A DNA stretch of 64,000 nt from Ardenticatenaceae bacterium (GCA_020634235.1 JACKCB010000001.1:930001-994000); one strand, 5' to 3'; shown: positions 1-9,347, counted from the first letter of the stretch. A program made the numbers and translations. Notes: generated by a model not told the origin, from the letters alone.

Positions 1-1
1 C

Positions 2-952
2 CTAAAAAACGGAGACGCCGCCCCGGCCGGGCAGGTCTACTACGCCCTCATCCCCATCACCAACAACAACGGCACCTGGTTTGGCGGCGGCTTTGCCGGC
101 TACGCCTGGATCGGCTGGCAGCGCGTGGCCACCGGCCTGGACCTCTCCACCGGCCCCTACTGGACCGACGAAGACGCCGGCACGCTGGCCGCACATGAAA
201 TTGGCCACAATTTTGGCCGCTACCACGCCCCCTGCGGCAACCCGGCCGGGGTCGACCCCAACTACCCCTACCCCAACGCCAGCATCGGCCAGTTTGGCCT
301 GGACACCAGCCTGCCCCAGTTGTGGCATCCCGACACAACCAAAGACGTCATGAGCTACTGCGGCCCGGAGTGGGTATCAGACTACACCTACGTGGCCCTC
401 TACCAGGACCAACTGGCCAACGGCGCGGCCAACCCGGCCGGGCCAGCCGACAGCTTCCTGGTGCGGGCTGCGGTCAGCGCCCCTGGCCAGGCCAACCTGG
501 CCCCCATCTACCGCCTGAGCGCCTACCCCACCCCCGCCCCGGCCGGCAGTGACTACAGCGTGGTGTTCTATAGCCCGGCCGGGCAATTCATCAGCCGCCA
601 CCCGGTGGCCCTGCTCACGGCCGAGGATTACGGCCACAGTTCGCAAGCCATTCAGGCCGTTGTGCCCCGGCCGGGGCAGCCCGTGGGGCGTTTGGAACTG
701 CACTACCAGGGGCAGCCCATCGCCGCGCACGCCCTGGCCGCCACGCCGCCAACCCTGCCCGCCAGCCTCAGCCCCAACGGCTCGCTAACCACCATCCGCT
801 GGCCAGACACCACCACGCCGGTGCTGGTGCGCTACAGCAGCGATAACGGCCAGAGCTGGACAACACTGGCCTTCGACGTAGTCGGCGGTGAGTTGGCCTG
901 GGATCTGGCGGCCATAGGCCCCGGCCGGGTAGAAATCCGCCCCGCCCACTAA
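2..952 (+). CDS. Metzincin-type zinc metalloprotease, 5' end outside window
   Basis: The frame is open from the window edge, so the N-terminus is missing; 316 residues are visible. The zinc signature HEIGHNFGRYH (codons 194-226) matches HExxHxxGxxH, with three zinc-binding histidines and the catalytic glutamate. A Met-turn, VMSYCG, with its methionine at 350-352, follows about 50 residues after the first histidine. Both together define the metzincin fold. The last 150 or so residues look like a beta-rich accessory domain of Pro/Ala/Gly-rich composition. A secreted or surface enzyme is likely, but no signal peptide can be seen here. The exact MEROPS family cannot be set from this fragment. Confidence 0.8.
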   Translation, partial: LKNGDAAPAGQVYYALIPITNNNGTWFGGGFAGYAWIGWQRVATGLDLSTGPYWTDEDAGTLAAHEIGHNFGRYHAPCGNPAGVDPNYPYPNASIGQFGLDTSLPQLWHPDTTKDVMSYCGPEWVSDYTYVALYQDQLANGAANPAGPADSFLVRAAVSAPGQANLAPIYRLSAYPTPAPAGSDYSVVFYSPAGQFISRHPVALLTAEDYGHSSQAIQAVVPRPGQPVGRLELHYQGQPIAAHALAATPPTLPASLSPNGSLTTIRWPDTTTPVLVRYSSDNGQSWTTLAFDVVGGELAWDLAAIGPGRVEIRPAH

Positions 953-1026
953 CCCGGCAGTTGCGCACCATTCCCAGGAGACACCACGCGCCTACGGCGT
1001 ACCAGCAAATGAACGAAAACATGGAG

Positions 1027-1176
1027 CGCGGTCTGCCAGACCGCAAAGGGCGGACTACCAGACCGCAGAGGGCGGACTGCCAGACCGCAAAGGGCGGACT
1101 ACCAGACCGCAGAGGGCGGACTGCCAGACCGCAGAGGGCGGACTGCCAGACCGCAAAGGGCGGACGAGCCGTCCGC
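1027..1176. repeat. 22-bp tandem repeat array with inverted-repeat units
   Basis: Six head-to-tail 22-bp units, each built as GGCGGACTGCCAGACCGC plus a four-base AAAG or AGAG tail, run between the metalloprotease stop and the DUF1801 gene. The first unit contains a perfect hairpin (GCGGTCT / AGACCGC, 3-base loop). The array ends in another (GCGGAC / GTCCGC). Units differ at two or three positions. A short open frame crosses the array, but it is repetitive and has no start context, so I treat the array as non-coding. Confidence 0.85.
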
Positions 1177-1202
1177 GCTCCATTTTCAGAGGAAAACACA
1201 GC

Positions 1203-1643
1203 ATGGCTGAACTCAAGACCAGACCCACCGACGACGACGTAGCCGCCTTCATCAACAATATCGCCGATGAGCAGAAACGCCAGGACAGCCAGGCCATCCT
1301 GGCCCTGATGCAAGACGTGACCGGGGCCGAACCCCAGATGTGGGGCGACAGCATCGTGGGCTTTGGCAGCTACCATTACAAATATGCCTCCGGCCGGGAA
1401 GGAGACTGGTTCCTGACCGGCTTCGCCCCCCGCAAGCAAAATCTCACCCTCTACATCATGGCCGGCTTCGAGCAGTACGACACGCTGCTGGCCCGGCTGG
1501 GCAAGCACAAAACCGGCAAATCCTGCCTCTACCTCAAGCGCCTCGCCGACGTAGACCCCAACACCCTGCGCGAACTCGTCCAGCAATCCGTGGCCCACAT
1601 GATGGCCACCAACTACGGCACGGGCGGCGGCGGAACATCGTAA
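1203..1643 (+). CDS. DUF1801 (YdhG-like) domain protein
   Basis: A 146-residue soluble protein with the DUF1801 layout: an N-terminal helix with DDVAAFINNIADEQKR, the central MWGDSIVGFGSYHYKYASG block, then FAPRKQNLTLYIMAGF and a C-terminal helix containing KSCLYLKRLADVD. The family is widespread and of unknown biochemical function. AGAGGA lies about ten bases before the ATG. Its last 31 bases overlap the end of the convergent thioredoxin/NHL gene. The 22-bp repeat array lies just upstream, where its promoter would be expected. Confidence 0.8.
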   Translation: MAELKTRPTDDDVAAFINNIADEQKRQDSQAILALMQDVTGAEPQMWGDSIVGFGSYHYKYASGREGDWFLTGFAPRKQNLTLYIMAGFEQYDTLLARLGKHKTGKSCLYLKRLADVDPNTLRELVQQSVAHMMATNYGTGGGGTS

Positions 1644-3631
1644 GTCAGTCGCAGATTGGCCGGGCCATCGCCGGCCACGGCCACCGGCACAACCAGCCGC
1701 ACCTGTTCGATGAAGCACAGGCTTTCCGCCCCGGCTTCGCAGTAATAGATAACCAGGTCCACCGTGAGCGTGGCCTCGCCTTCGCTGAAGCTGGCCGGCA
1801 CGGTCAGGGGAAAGGTGGGGCTGACGAGGCGTTGATCAGCCGTGGCCGTGTCCAGGCTGATGACCTGCCCATCGGCCTGCCACGCCATGCTGAAGGGGGC
1901 CAGGTCGTTTATCTTGTACCCGGCCGGGACCTCCACCGCTAGCGCAATCATCCCCGTCCCCGCGCCAGCCACCGCCCGGTCCAGCGTCACCACCTTGCCC
2001 GTGTATGCCTCCCCGGCCGGGAGTCGCGTCAACAGTCCATCCACATCCACCAGCACCAGCGTCGTCACCTCGCCCGTGGCCAGATCCGCCACCCGCACCG
2101 CGTGGTTGTTGGTATCGGCAATATACAGCCTGTCACCGGCAACGCTCAGCCCGCCCGGTTCGTCGAAGCGTGGTTCTGGCCCATCCTGCCACCCGGCCGG
2201 GCCGCCAAACAGCGTCTGTACCCGGCGCGCGGCCGGGTCCACCGTCTTGATCTTACTGTTGTAGGTATCGGCCACATACAACAGGCCATCCTGGTAGGCC
2301 ACCGCCAGCGGATGCTGCAAGCGCACCGCATCCCCCACCCCATCCACATCACCAAAATCAAACAGCCCGGTGCCCACAATGGTCGCCAGCGCCCCGGCCG
2401 GGTCCAGGTCTGCACTGCGAATGGCACTCGCTTCGCTGTCCGCAAAGTACAGCAGCCGGCCATCAGTGGCCAGGCCGCTGGGCTGGTTCAGCCCGCCTTG
2501 CAGCAGCGGACCATCGCGCAGCTCCTCCCGGCCGCTGCCAGCAAACAGCCGGATAGTCTCCCCGGCCGGGTCATACACCCACAACTGGTGCTGCCCGGCC
2601 ATGGCCACATAGACCAGCCCATCGTGATACAACACATCCCACGGCGAGTTGAGGCCGGTTTCCCCGGCTGGGGCGCTGTCCACCCGCAAATAAACCTGGG
2701 TCCCGTTGCCGGCCACCGTCGCCACCAATCCGGCGGCCAGGTCCACCCGGCGCAGGGCGTGGTTCTCCGTGTCGGCCACATACAGCGTGTTCTCATCGGC
2801 CAGGGTCATACCCTGCGGGCGGAAGAATTGGGCGCTCTCAAAGCTGCCGTCGCGCAGCCCGGCCGGGCCGCTGCCGATCACCGCCTGCACCCGGCCGGTC
2901 AGGTCGGTCACCACAATGCGGTTGTGGTTGGAGTCGGCAATAAACAGCCGGTCATGCGCCACGTCGGCCAGCACCTTGCCGGGGAAGAGCAGCGGCGAAT
3001 CGACCAGGCTGTCCCGTTCCAACACCAGCGCCAGTGGCGTGGGGTCAATTTCGTCCGCCCACTCCACCACCATCGTGCCCAAAATCTCGTCAAACAAATC
3101 ATAAATCCCCTCGCCCGATTGGTAGCCCACGACCTCCCCGGCCGGGTCAATCAGCACAAACGTGGGCCAGGCATTGGCCCCATACAACTGCCACACCTGG
3201 AAATCCTTGTCATTAATCACCGGATGGGCCAGTTCATACCGTTGAATGATGCGCCGGATGTTGTCCGTCTCCCCTTCGTTCTCGAACTTAGCCGAATGCA
3301 CCCCAATCACCACCAACTCGTCGGCATACTTCTCTTCCAGCCGCTTCAGGTCGGGGATGACGTGCATGCAATTGATACAACCGTAAGTCCAGAAATCGAG
3401 CAGCACAATCTTGCCCCGCAGGTCAGCCAGGGCCAGGGGCTTCTCAACGTTAAGCCAATCCAACCCGGCCGGGAACTCCGGCGCGGGCACGCTGCCAGCA
3501 TAAGTTCGGGTCACAGCAGCCTCCGTAGGCAGATCAGCGCCGCCGGCCGTTGGGGCAGGCGCATTCGTCCCGGCCGGGGTGCAGCCCACCAGGAGCAAGA
3601 ACAGAGCGGTAAAAACGATAAGACGGTTCAT
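1613..3631 (-). CDS. Lipoprotein with thioredoxin domain and NHL beta-propeller (NHLRC2-like)
   Basis: 672 residues from the ATG at 3631. That start gives a clean lipoprotein signal with lipobox LVGC (Cys17); the upstream extension has none. Residues about 50-190 form a TlpA/thioredoxin-like domain with active site WTYGCINC (Cys85, Cys88) and a later cis-proline stretch, AWPTFVLID. Residues about 225-520 carry NHL-type repeats (LFIADSNHNRIVV, LYVADTENHALRR, LYIADTNNHAVRV). The C-terminal 130 residues are beta-rich with YYCEAGAESLCF, a cysteine pair that resembles the DsbD-alpha/DsbC-like substrate-binding domain. This is the NHLRC2 domain order. A thiol redox role outside the cytoplasm is inferred; the substrate is unknown. 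Confidence 0.85.
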   Translation of the reverse strand: MNRLIVFTALFLLLVGCTPAGTNAPAPTAGGADLPTEAAVTRTYAGSVPAPEFPAGLDWLNVEKPLALADLRGKIVLLDFWTYGCINCMHVIPDLKRLEEKYADELVVIGVHSAKFENEGETDNIRRIIQRYELAHPVINDKDFQVWQLYGANAWPTFVLIDPAGEVVGYQSGEGIYDLFDEILGTMVVEWADEIDPTPLALVLERDSLVDSPLLFPGKVLADVAHDRLFIADSNHNRIVVTDLTGRVQAVIGSGPAGLRDGSFESAQFFRPQGMTLADENTLYVADTENHALRRVDLAAGLVATVAGNGTQVYLRVDSAPAGETGLNSPWDVLYHDGLVYVAMAGQHQLWVYDPAGETIRLFAGSGREELRDGPLLQGGLNQPSGLATDGRLLYFADSEASAIRSADLDPAGALATIVGTGLFDFGDVDGVGDAVRLQHPLAVAYQDGLLYVADTYNSKIKTVDPAARRVQTLFGGPAGWQDGPEPRFDEPGGLSVAGDRLYIADTNNHAVRVADLATGEVTTLVLVDVDGLLTRLPAGEAYTGKVVTLDRAVAGAGTGMIALAVEVPAGYKINDLAPFSMAWQADGQVISLDTATADQRLVSPTFPLTVPASFSEGEATLTVDLVIYYCEAGAESLCFIEQVRLVVPVAVAGDGPANLRLTYDVPPPPVP

Positions 3632-3934
3632 AAGCGTGATTCGTGAGTCGTGTGGCGTGTTCCAATAAAAGTTGCCTGCTGACAATTGCCTGTTCCCAGT
3701 CGTCAACCAACCGGACAAGCGACAAGCGGCCTGAGTATACGCCCACTCGCTTACACTTACCTTAGCCAAATCTTGCAAGAAGCTTAACAAGCCGCAGCCG
3801 TTCACCCGCGGATACCATTTCTTAATAATCCGCGAACAATCTTCCCTCAGGCTACCCCCCTTTGGCACAGCTAGCTATAATCAGCCCCAATGTGGCCGCA
3901 TCCGCCAAATTGGGCGGCCCGGAGTAATACTTCT
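3632..3934. other. Intergenic region between divergent lipoprotein genes
   Basis: 303 bases separate the thioredoxin/NHL gene (minus) from the penicillin-binding protein (plus). The only clear signal is a TATAAT hexamer at 3876-3881 facing the plus-strand gene. I see no hairpin, repeat array or CCCGGCCGGG copy here. A short minus-strand open frame continues from the NHL gene into this region, but it lacks a signal peptide and a ribosome site. Confidence 0.6.
3876..3881 (+). promoter_or_regulatory. Candidate -10 element for the penicillin-binding protein gene
   Basis: A perfect TATAAT preceded by AGC. No good -35 stands 16-18 bases upstream. Transcription would begin near 3888, two bases before an in-frame ATG at 3890, so a leaderless start is possible besides the start at 3935. 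Confidence 0.45.
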
Positions 3935-6193
3935 ATGACGCGCCAAACCACCTCTGCCACCCGCCACCGGCCCCAGCTGCGCCGCCTGCCATTCCTTCTG
4001 CTGGCCCTGTGGCTGGTGGCCTGCGGTGGGCTCCCGGCCGTGGAAGACACCTACAACCCAGCCCCCACCGTGCTAGGCACAACCGCCGCCCCGGCCGGGA
4101 CCACCACCCCGGTCGGCGAGGCCGCCGAAGGCGTTGGCCGCGCCTTCTACCGCGCCTGGGAAGGACAAGACTACGCCGGCATGTACAGCCTGCTGGCCCC
4201 CCAAAGCCAGGCCCTCGTTAACCAAAACGACTTCATCGACCTGTACAGCGCCACCATGGAAACCGCCACCGTGCGCGCCATTCATGCCCAACCCCTGGCC
4301 GCCCTGCAAGACGGCACCAGCGCCCAGATGAGCGTGCGCGTCACCTGGGACACCGCCCTCGTCGGCACCATCGCCCGCGACCACACCATCCCCCTCGTCT
4401 ACCAGGACGGGCGCTGGGGCGTACTCTGGAGCGAAAGCCTGATCTTGCCCGAACTACAAGGCGGGCAGCGGCTCAGCATGGAATACCGCATCCCCGCCCG
4501 CGCCAACATCTACGATGCCGACGGCAAAGCCCTGGCCTACCAGGGCACAGCCATCACCCTCGGCATCGTCCCCGGCCAGATCATCGATGAGACCAGCCTG
4601 CTCAACACCCTCAGCCCCTTGCTGGGCCAGACCCCGGAGGAGCTTCAGGCCCGCTACGCCACCGCCGCCGCCGACTGGTTTGTGCCCGTGGGCGAGATCT
4701 CCGGCGAAGCCATGCAGGCCAACGCCGCCAGCTTGCTGCCCTACATGGACGCCGGTCTCAGCGTGCGCGAACGGCTCACCCGCCTCTATCCGGAGAACGG
4801 CATCGCCCCCCACATCACCGGTTATGTCGGTTTCATCCCAGCCGAGGAGCTGCACGGCTACAAACTGGAAGGGTACCGTGGCGATGAAAAGGTCGGACTG
4901 GCCGGCATCGAAGCGTGGGGCGAACCCTATTTGCGCGGCACGCGCGGCGGCGTCCTCTCCGTCGTCGGGCCAAATGGCGAATACATCAGCACCGTGCAAG
5001 AGACAGAACCACGCCAGGCGCGCAGCATCTACACCACCTTCCAGGCCGACTTCCAACAAAAGGTGGAAGAAGCGCTGGCCCAGGCCATCGAAAGCCTGGG
5101 CATCGGCCAGGCCGGGTCGATCATCGTCATGGAGGTCAACACCGGCCGGATACTGGCCATGGCCAGCTACCCCACCTACAACCCGGCCATCTTCGACACC
5201 ACCCGCCCCAACGCCGACGTCGAACTGACCGCCGTGCTTAACAATCCCGGCAACCCGCTGGTAAACCGTGCTGCGCAGGGAGCATACCCGGCCGGGTCCA
5301 TCTTCAAAGTCGTCACCCTAACCGCCGGCCTCAACAGCGGCCTCTACACCCCCCAGACCCGCTACACCAGCACCGGCTCCTGGAACCGGCTGGGCGATGC
5401 CTACATCAAGTATGACTGGCGGCAGGGCGGCCACGGCACCGTTACCATGGCCGGCGCGCTCACCGTCTCCTGCAACAGTTGCTTCTACGACGTCGGCTAC
5501 AACGTCGACGAAGTCGACCCCTACCTCTTCCCCAACATCGCCCGCCAGATGGGGCTGGGGCAGCCCACCGGCATTCAGGGCATCGCCGAATCCGCCGGCC
5601 TCATCCCCGATCCCGACTGGAAACTGGCCACCTACGGCGAGGGTTGGGCGCGCGGCGACGCCGTGAATATGGCCATCGGCCAGGGCTTTGTCCAGGTAAC
5701 ACCGCTGCAAATGGTAAACATCTTCGCCGCGCTGGCCAACGGCGGCACGCTCTACCGGCCCATGATCATCGACCGTATTGGCGCAGGGGGCAGTGCCCCG
5801 GAGGAGGCCTGGCCGGTGGAGGTCAACGGGCAGTTGCCGCTCACCCCAGACGACCTGGCAGCCATTCAAACAGCGCTGCGCGAGGTAACCACGGCCAGCT
5901 ATGGCACGGCCACGCATCGCTTCCAGGATTTCAGCGTGCCGGTCGCCGGCAAAACGGGCACAGCCGAGGCCCCGGCCGGGGGCAATCCTCATGCCTGGTT
6001 CGCCGGTTGGGCCCCGGCCGGGAACTACACCCGCCGCGATGGGACCACCGTCAGCACGCCTGAAATCGCCGTCATCGCCATGGTAGAACATGCCGGCGAA
6101 GGCTCCGTCGTGGCTGCCCCTATCTTCCGCCGCGTAATCGAGCTATACTACGGCATAACACCCCTCACCCCCTTCCCGTGGGAGGGTGGTTAG
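3935..6193 (+). CDS. Penicillin-binding lipoprotein with NTF2-like N-terminal domain
   Basis: 752 residues. The start at 3935 is chosen because GGAG lies ten bases upstream and the lipobox LVAC then puts the lipid cysteine at residue 30; an in-frame ATG at 3890 would be leaderless. An NTF2-like MecA_N domain (about 60-180, with GRAFYRAWEGQDYAGMYSLL) is followed by a PBP dimerisation domain. The transpeptidase domain has the SxxK motif SIFK (about residue 453), SCN (about 511) and KTG (about 671, AGKTGTAE). This is the class B PBP architecture of MecA/PBP3-like enzymes, which cross-link peptidoglycan outside the membrane. Anchoring by a lipid rather than a transmembrane helix is unusual for class B PBPs. 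Confidence 0.9.
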   Translation: MTRQTTSATRHRPQLRRLPFLLLALWLVACGGLPAVEDTYNPAPTVLGTTAAPAGTTTPVGEAAEGVGRAFYRAWEGQDYAGMYSLLAPQSQALVNQNDFIDLYSATMETATVRAIHAQPLAALQDGTSAQMSVRVTWDTALVGTIARDHTIPLVYQDGRWGVLWSESLILPELQGGQRLSMEYRIPARANIYDADGKALAYQGTAITLGIVPGQIIDETSLLNTLSPLLGQTPEELQARYATAAADWFVPVGEISGEAMQANAASLLPYMDAGLSVRERLTRLYPENGIAPHITGYVGFIPAEELHGYKLEGYRGDEKVGLAGIEAWGEPYLRGTRGGVLSVVGPNGEYISTVQETEPRQARSIYTTFQADFQQKVEEALAQAIESLGIGQAGSIIVMEVNTGRILAMASYPTYNPAIFDTTRPNADVELTAVLNNPGNPLVNRAAQGAYPAGSIFKVVTLTAGLNSGLYTPQTRYTSTGSWNRLGDAYIKYDWRQGGHGTVTMAGALTVSCNSCFYDVGYNVDEVDPYLFPNIARQMGLGQPTGIQGIAESAGLIPDPDWKLATYGEGWARGDAVNMAIGQGFVQVTPLQMVNIFAALANGGTLYRPMIIDRIGAGGSAPEEAWPVEVNGQLPLTPDDLAAIQTALREVTTASYGTATHRFQDFSVPVAGKTGTAEAPAGGNPHAWFAGWAPAGNYTRRDGTTVSTPEIAVIAMVEHAGEGSVVAAPIFRRVIELYYGITPLTPFPWEGG

Positions 6194-6261
6194 CGCGGGC
6201 AGGTCTCCAGACACCCGCCAACGCCAGTTCAGAATTCCAAAACCAATCCGAGGTACAACCG

Positions 6262-7053
6262 TTGGCCAAGAAAGCAAAGAAACCAGCATGGCGCCGTGCA
6301 GTCCAGGAGGCCATGTACCAGGCTACCTTGCGCGAAGCCAGGCGCCGCTACAATACCGAGAAACCCATTTTTAACTACCGCTGGGAGCATGTCGAAGCCG
6401 TGGCCCAACTGGCCGTCAACCTGGCCAGGCTCACCGGTGCCGACGAAGAGGTTGTCGAAGCAGCAGCCTGGCTGCATGACATCCGCAAGGACAAGAAGCA
6501 AGACCACCCCCGGGCCGGAGCCAAATTCGCCCGCGAATTCTTGCCCACCACCGACTTCCCACCCGGTAAAATCGAGCGGGTGGCGATAGCCATCGAGGAC
6601 CACATGGGGCTGTGGCGTGATGAACCGCTGCAAAACCTGGAATCGGCCGTGCTGTGGGATGCCGACAAACTGGCCAAAATTGGCCTGACCGCGGCGGTCC
6701 ATTGGATGGGTATGGGCTTTGCCGCCGGCCGGCGCAGAACCACGCTGGACATCCTGCATGATGGCACGGCGGTTGACTGGCACGAGAAAACGGTGGCCAG
6801 TATGCACACCGCCCCTGCCCGGCGCGCTGCCATCGCCCGCCTGGTTGCCTACGATCAGTTATGGTCGGCACTCGAAAGCGAATTGTATGGTGAGGACTTG
6901 CTGCTGCACGCCGTGCACGGCGAGCATGGGGAGGGCCACCACCTGGATGTCGTGCTGGTGGAGACCGATGACGGCGTTGCGGACGATGGCCAGGTACTGG
7001 AGCCGCTGGAATCCGTAGCCGAAGACCAGTCGGGCCGCGCCGGGGAGGCCTAG
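6262..7053 (+). CDS. HD-domain phosphohydrolase-like protein
   Basis: 263 residues from a TTG at 6262 with GAGG eight bases upstream. A GTG at 6178 also lies in frame but inside the preceding gene. The metal-binding HD set is complete: H in YRWEHVEAVA, HD in AAWLHDIRKDKKQD, a later H in IEDHMG and D in WDADKLAKIG. HD proteins of this size hydrolyse nucleotides or phosphate esters; the substrate is not evident. The last 50 residues, after YDQLWSALESELYGEDLLL, are acidic and not part of the HD core. It starts 68 bases after the PBP gene and may be co-transcribed with it. Confidence 0.8.
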   Translation: MAKKAKKPAWRRAVQEAMYQATLREARRRYNTEKPIFNYRWEHVEAVAQLAVNLARLTGADEEVVEAAAWLHDIRKDKKQDHPRAGAKFAREFLPTTDFPPGKIERVAIAIEDHMGLWRDEPLQNLESAVLWDADKLAKIGLTAAVHWMGMGFAAGRRRTTLDILHDGTAVDWHEKTVASMHTAPARRAAIARLVAYDQLWSALESELYGEDLLLHAVHGEHGEGHHLDVVLVETDDGVADDGQVLEPLESVAEDQSGRAGEA

Positions 7054-7117
7054 GCAGCCACACAGCTTCCGCACAATTCAAGAAACCCCTTCCCCGGCCG
7101 GTTACCTCCTGGCAACG

Positions 7118-8386
7118 TCAACGCTCGTTGACATAAAAGAAATTCGTCACCACCGGATGGACAAAGCCATTGCGGAAGAGGGACTGCCACTCCCAGGCAC
7201 TGTCATAGCTGCCACCTTCCTGGTTGGCCAGCAGCCAGGTACTAAACGCAAAAAAGTATGGTTCGGCACTGCGCATATAACTGTACTGGAAAGTGAGGTA
7301 CGCCTCCTCCACGGCCGGATCCGGGCTGTAAGACCCCCCTTCGGTGCCAATCATGGGCATGGATCGCCACAGGTGGCTGCGCACAATGGCGTCATACTTG
7401 CGAAACATCAAAAAGCCATCGGGATCATCGAAGGCGCGCAGCCCCTGGTAGTTGTGCACCGACAACCAGGTACGGCCCAGGAGGTCGGCATCGCCATTGT
7501 ACTTGATGGCCCCCAGAGTGCGGTCTAGAAACGCGTAATGGTCATAGGCCCCGCCGGGGCTGAGTGCCCCCAGGCCGGGATAGCCACCGTTGTCCACCAC
7601 CTGCCGCGCCGCCTGCGCCCAAACCCGCGCATAATAGTTGGGGTTGGAGAAGCCCTGCCGGTTTTCGTCATTGACGTTGGGCTCGTTGTACAACTGGTAG
7701 TAATAGACCCCGCGCGGCAGGTAATGGCGCACCACCGCTCCCGCGTCTCCGTCGTAGGGGCTGGTATCGCTGCGATAAAGGCGCATCACGGGCATGATGC
7801 CGTTGGCCACCAGCCGGTCCACCAGGTAATCGCTGTCCCCCACGTGGATGCCGTCGTTCAGAAAGACAACCCATTTCAGGTGCATCTTTACCGCTTCGGC
7901 CACAAAGCGGTCAATTACGGCCGGGCTTTGCTTGACCGTGGGTATCCAATGCACGCCCCAGCCGTTATCCCCGGCCGGGCGCGGGAACGCCTCCAGCCCC
8001 AACGCATTCTCCAACCCATACGCCGCCGCAAAATCCGCCTCGGTCAGGTACCAGGGGGTGGGTGTGATAGTGGGGGTAGGGGTGAAGGTGGGGCGCGGCG
8101 TGAAGGGCGTATTGGTGGGGATGGGGCGCGGGGTATTGGTGGGTGGGCGGGTTTGGCGCGTCCCGGCCGGGGCCGGGGTTGGCGCATCGGCGGCGGCCAC
8201 CGGTGTCCAGGTAGGCGGCACACCAGCCTCGGCCACCACAGCTGCCGCCGCCAGCGCTCGTGTGGGCAGTGGCTGCCCGGCCACCGCCAATTGGCAGCCG
8301 GACAACCCCACCAGCAAAAGAGCCAGGCCGGTCAGGATCAGCCAGTGCCGGAACCCACCCGGCCGGGAGCTTTTTCTACCAGGCAT
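7118..8386 (-). CDS. Glycoside-hydrolase-like (clan GH-A type) lipoprotein
   Basis: 422 residues from the ATG at 8386, which has TGAGG just upstream and overlaps the end of the aldo/keto reductase gene. Lipobox LSGC follows a hydrophobic signal. Then comes a Thr/Pro linker (TPTP-type repeats), and a TIM-barrel-like domain from about residue 120. YNEPNVN (NEP, the usual acid/base glutamate after strand 4) and IGTEGGSYSPD (candidate nucleophile glutamate on strand 7) match clan GH-A. It would act on extracellular polysaccharide while tethered to the membrane. I cannot name the family or substrate. It could also be a non-catalytic relative. Confidence 0.65.
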   Translation of the reverse strand: MPGRKSSRPGGFRHWLILTGLALLLVGLSGCQLAVAGQPLPTRALAAAAVVAEAGVPPTWTPVAAADAPTPAPAGTRQTRPPTNTPRPIPTNTPFTPRPTFTPTPTITPTPWYLTEADFAAAYGLENALGLEAFPRPAGDNGWGVHWIPTVKQSPAVIDRFVAEAVKMHLKWVVFLNDGIHVGDSDYLVDRLVANGIMPVMRLYRSDTSPYDGDAGAVVRHYLPRGVYYYQLYNEPNVNDENRQGFSNPNYYARVWAQAARQVVDNGGYPGLGALSPGGAYDHYAFLDRTLGAIKYNGDADLLGRTWLSVHNYQGLRAFDDPDGFLMFRKYDAIVRSHLWRSMPMIGTEGGSYSPDPAVEEAYLTFQYSYMRSAEPYFFAFSTWLLANQEGGSYDSAWEWQSLFRNGFVHPVVTNFFYVNER

Positions 8387-9347
8387 ACGCCTCAGGGGCG
8401 GCCCCGCCGGGACCAGGCCAGATTTCATCCAACCGGGCCAGCGCCTCCGGCGACAACGTCAGTTCCAGGGCACGCATCGGCCCCGTCAACTGGTCCATCG
8501 TGCGCGGCCCAATAATCGGGGCCGTGACCACCGGGTTATGCAGCAGCCAGGCCAGGGCCACGTTAGCCGGTTCCTCGCCCAACTCGGCACAGAACGCTTC
8601 ATACGCTTCAATTTGCGGCCGGTGCTTGTCAATCGACTTCTGCATCTGCTCAGATGCGCGCCGGCCGGCCGCTTCCTTCTGCAGCACGCCACCCAGCAGC
8701 CCACCACCCAGCGGGCTCCAGGGGATCACCCCCAGCCCGTAGGCGGCGCAAACGGGCAGCACTTCCAACTCCACCATGCGCGCATTCAAATTGTACAGGC
8801 TCTGTTCGCTCACCAGTCCCATGAAATGGCGCTGCGCGGCGGCCTCGTTGGCCTGGGCAATGTGCCAGCCGGCGAAGTTACTGCTGCCCACATAAAGCAC
8901 CTTGCCCTCGCGCACAAGCTGCTCCATCGCCTGCCACACCTCTTCCCAGGGCGTATCCCGGTCTATGTGGTGCATCTGGTACAGGTCGATGTGGTCCGTT
9001 TGCAGGCGGCGCAGGCTCTCCTCGCACGCCCGCCGGATGTGGTAAGCACTCAGGCGGCGGTCATTAGGCCCATCACCCATGCGGCCAAAAACCTTGGTGG
9101 CAATCACCGTCTTGTCGCGCCGCCCGCCGCCCTGCGCATACCAACGGCCAATAATCTGCTCCGTTACCCCCTGCCCCAACTTCCAGCCATACACGTTGGC
9201 CGTATCAAAGAAGTTGATGCCCAGCGCCAGCGCCTGGTCCATGATGGCAAAGCTGTCTTCCTCACTGGTAAACGGACCAAAGTTCATGGTGCCCAGACAA
9301 AGGGGGCTAACTTGCAGGCCGGTGCGGCCCAATCTCACGTAATCCAT
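8376..9347 (-). CDS. Aldo/keto reductase
   Basis: 323 residues, usual for the family. The start MDYVRLGRTGLQVSPLCLGT is typical. The catalytic tetrad is visible: Asp in NFFDTANVYG, the tyrosine of the same motif, Lys in IATKVFG and His in DLYQMHHID. The C-terminal NADPH-binding segment is APIIGPRTMDQL. AAGGAGAAAG precedes the ATG. Its stop overlaps the start of the glycosidase-like lipoprotein, so the two are probably translated from one message. The substrate is unknown. A second member of the family lies at 60544-61509. Confidence 0.9.
   Translation of the reverse strand: MDYVRLGRTGLQVSPLCLGTMNFGPFTSEEDSFAIMDQALALGINFFDTANVYGWKLGQGVTEQIIGRWYAQGGGRRDKTVIATKVFGRMGDGPNDRRLSAYHIRRACEESLRRLQTDHIDLYQMHHIDRDTPWEEVWQAMEQLVREGKVLYVGSSNFAGWHIAQANEAAAQRHFMGLVSEQSLYNLNARMVELEVLPVCAAYGLGVIPWSPLGGGLLGGVLQKEAAGRRASEQMQKSIDKHRPQIEAYEAFCAELGEEPANVALAWLLHNPVVTAPIIGPRTMDQLTGPMRALELTLSPEALARLDEIWPGPGGAAPEAYAW

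Noticed and set aside
1027..1176. CRISPR array
   Set aside because: Units are contiguous 22-bp repeats without unique spacers, and no cas gene is near.
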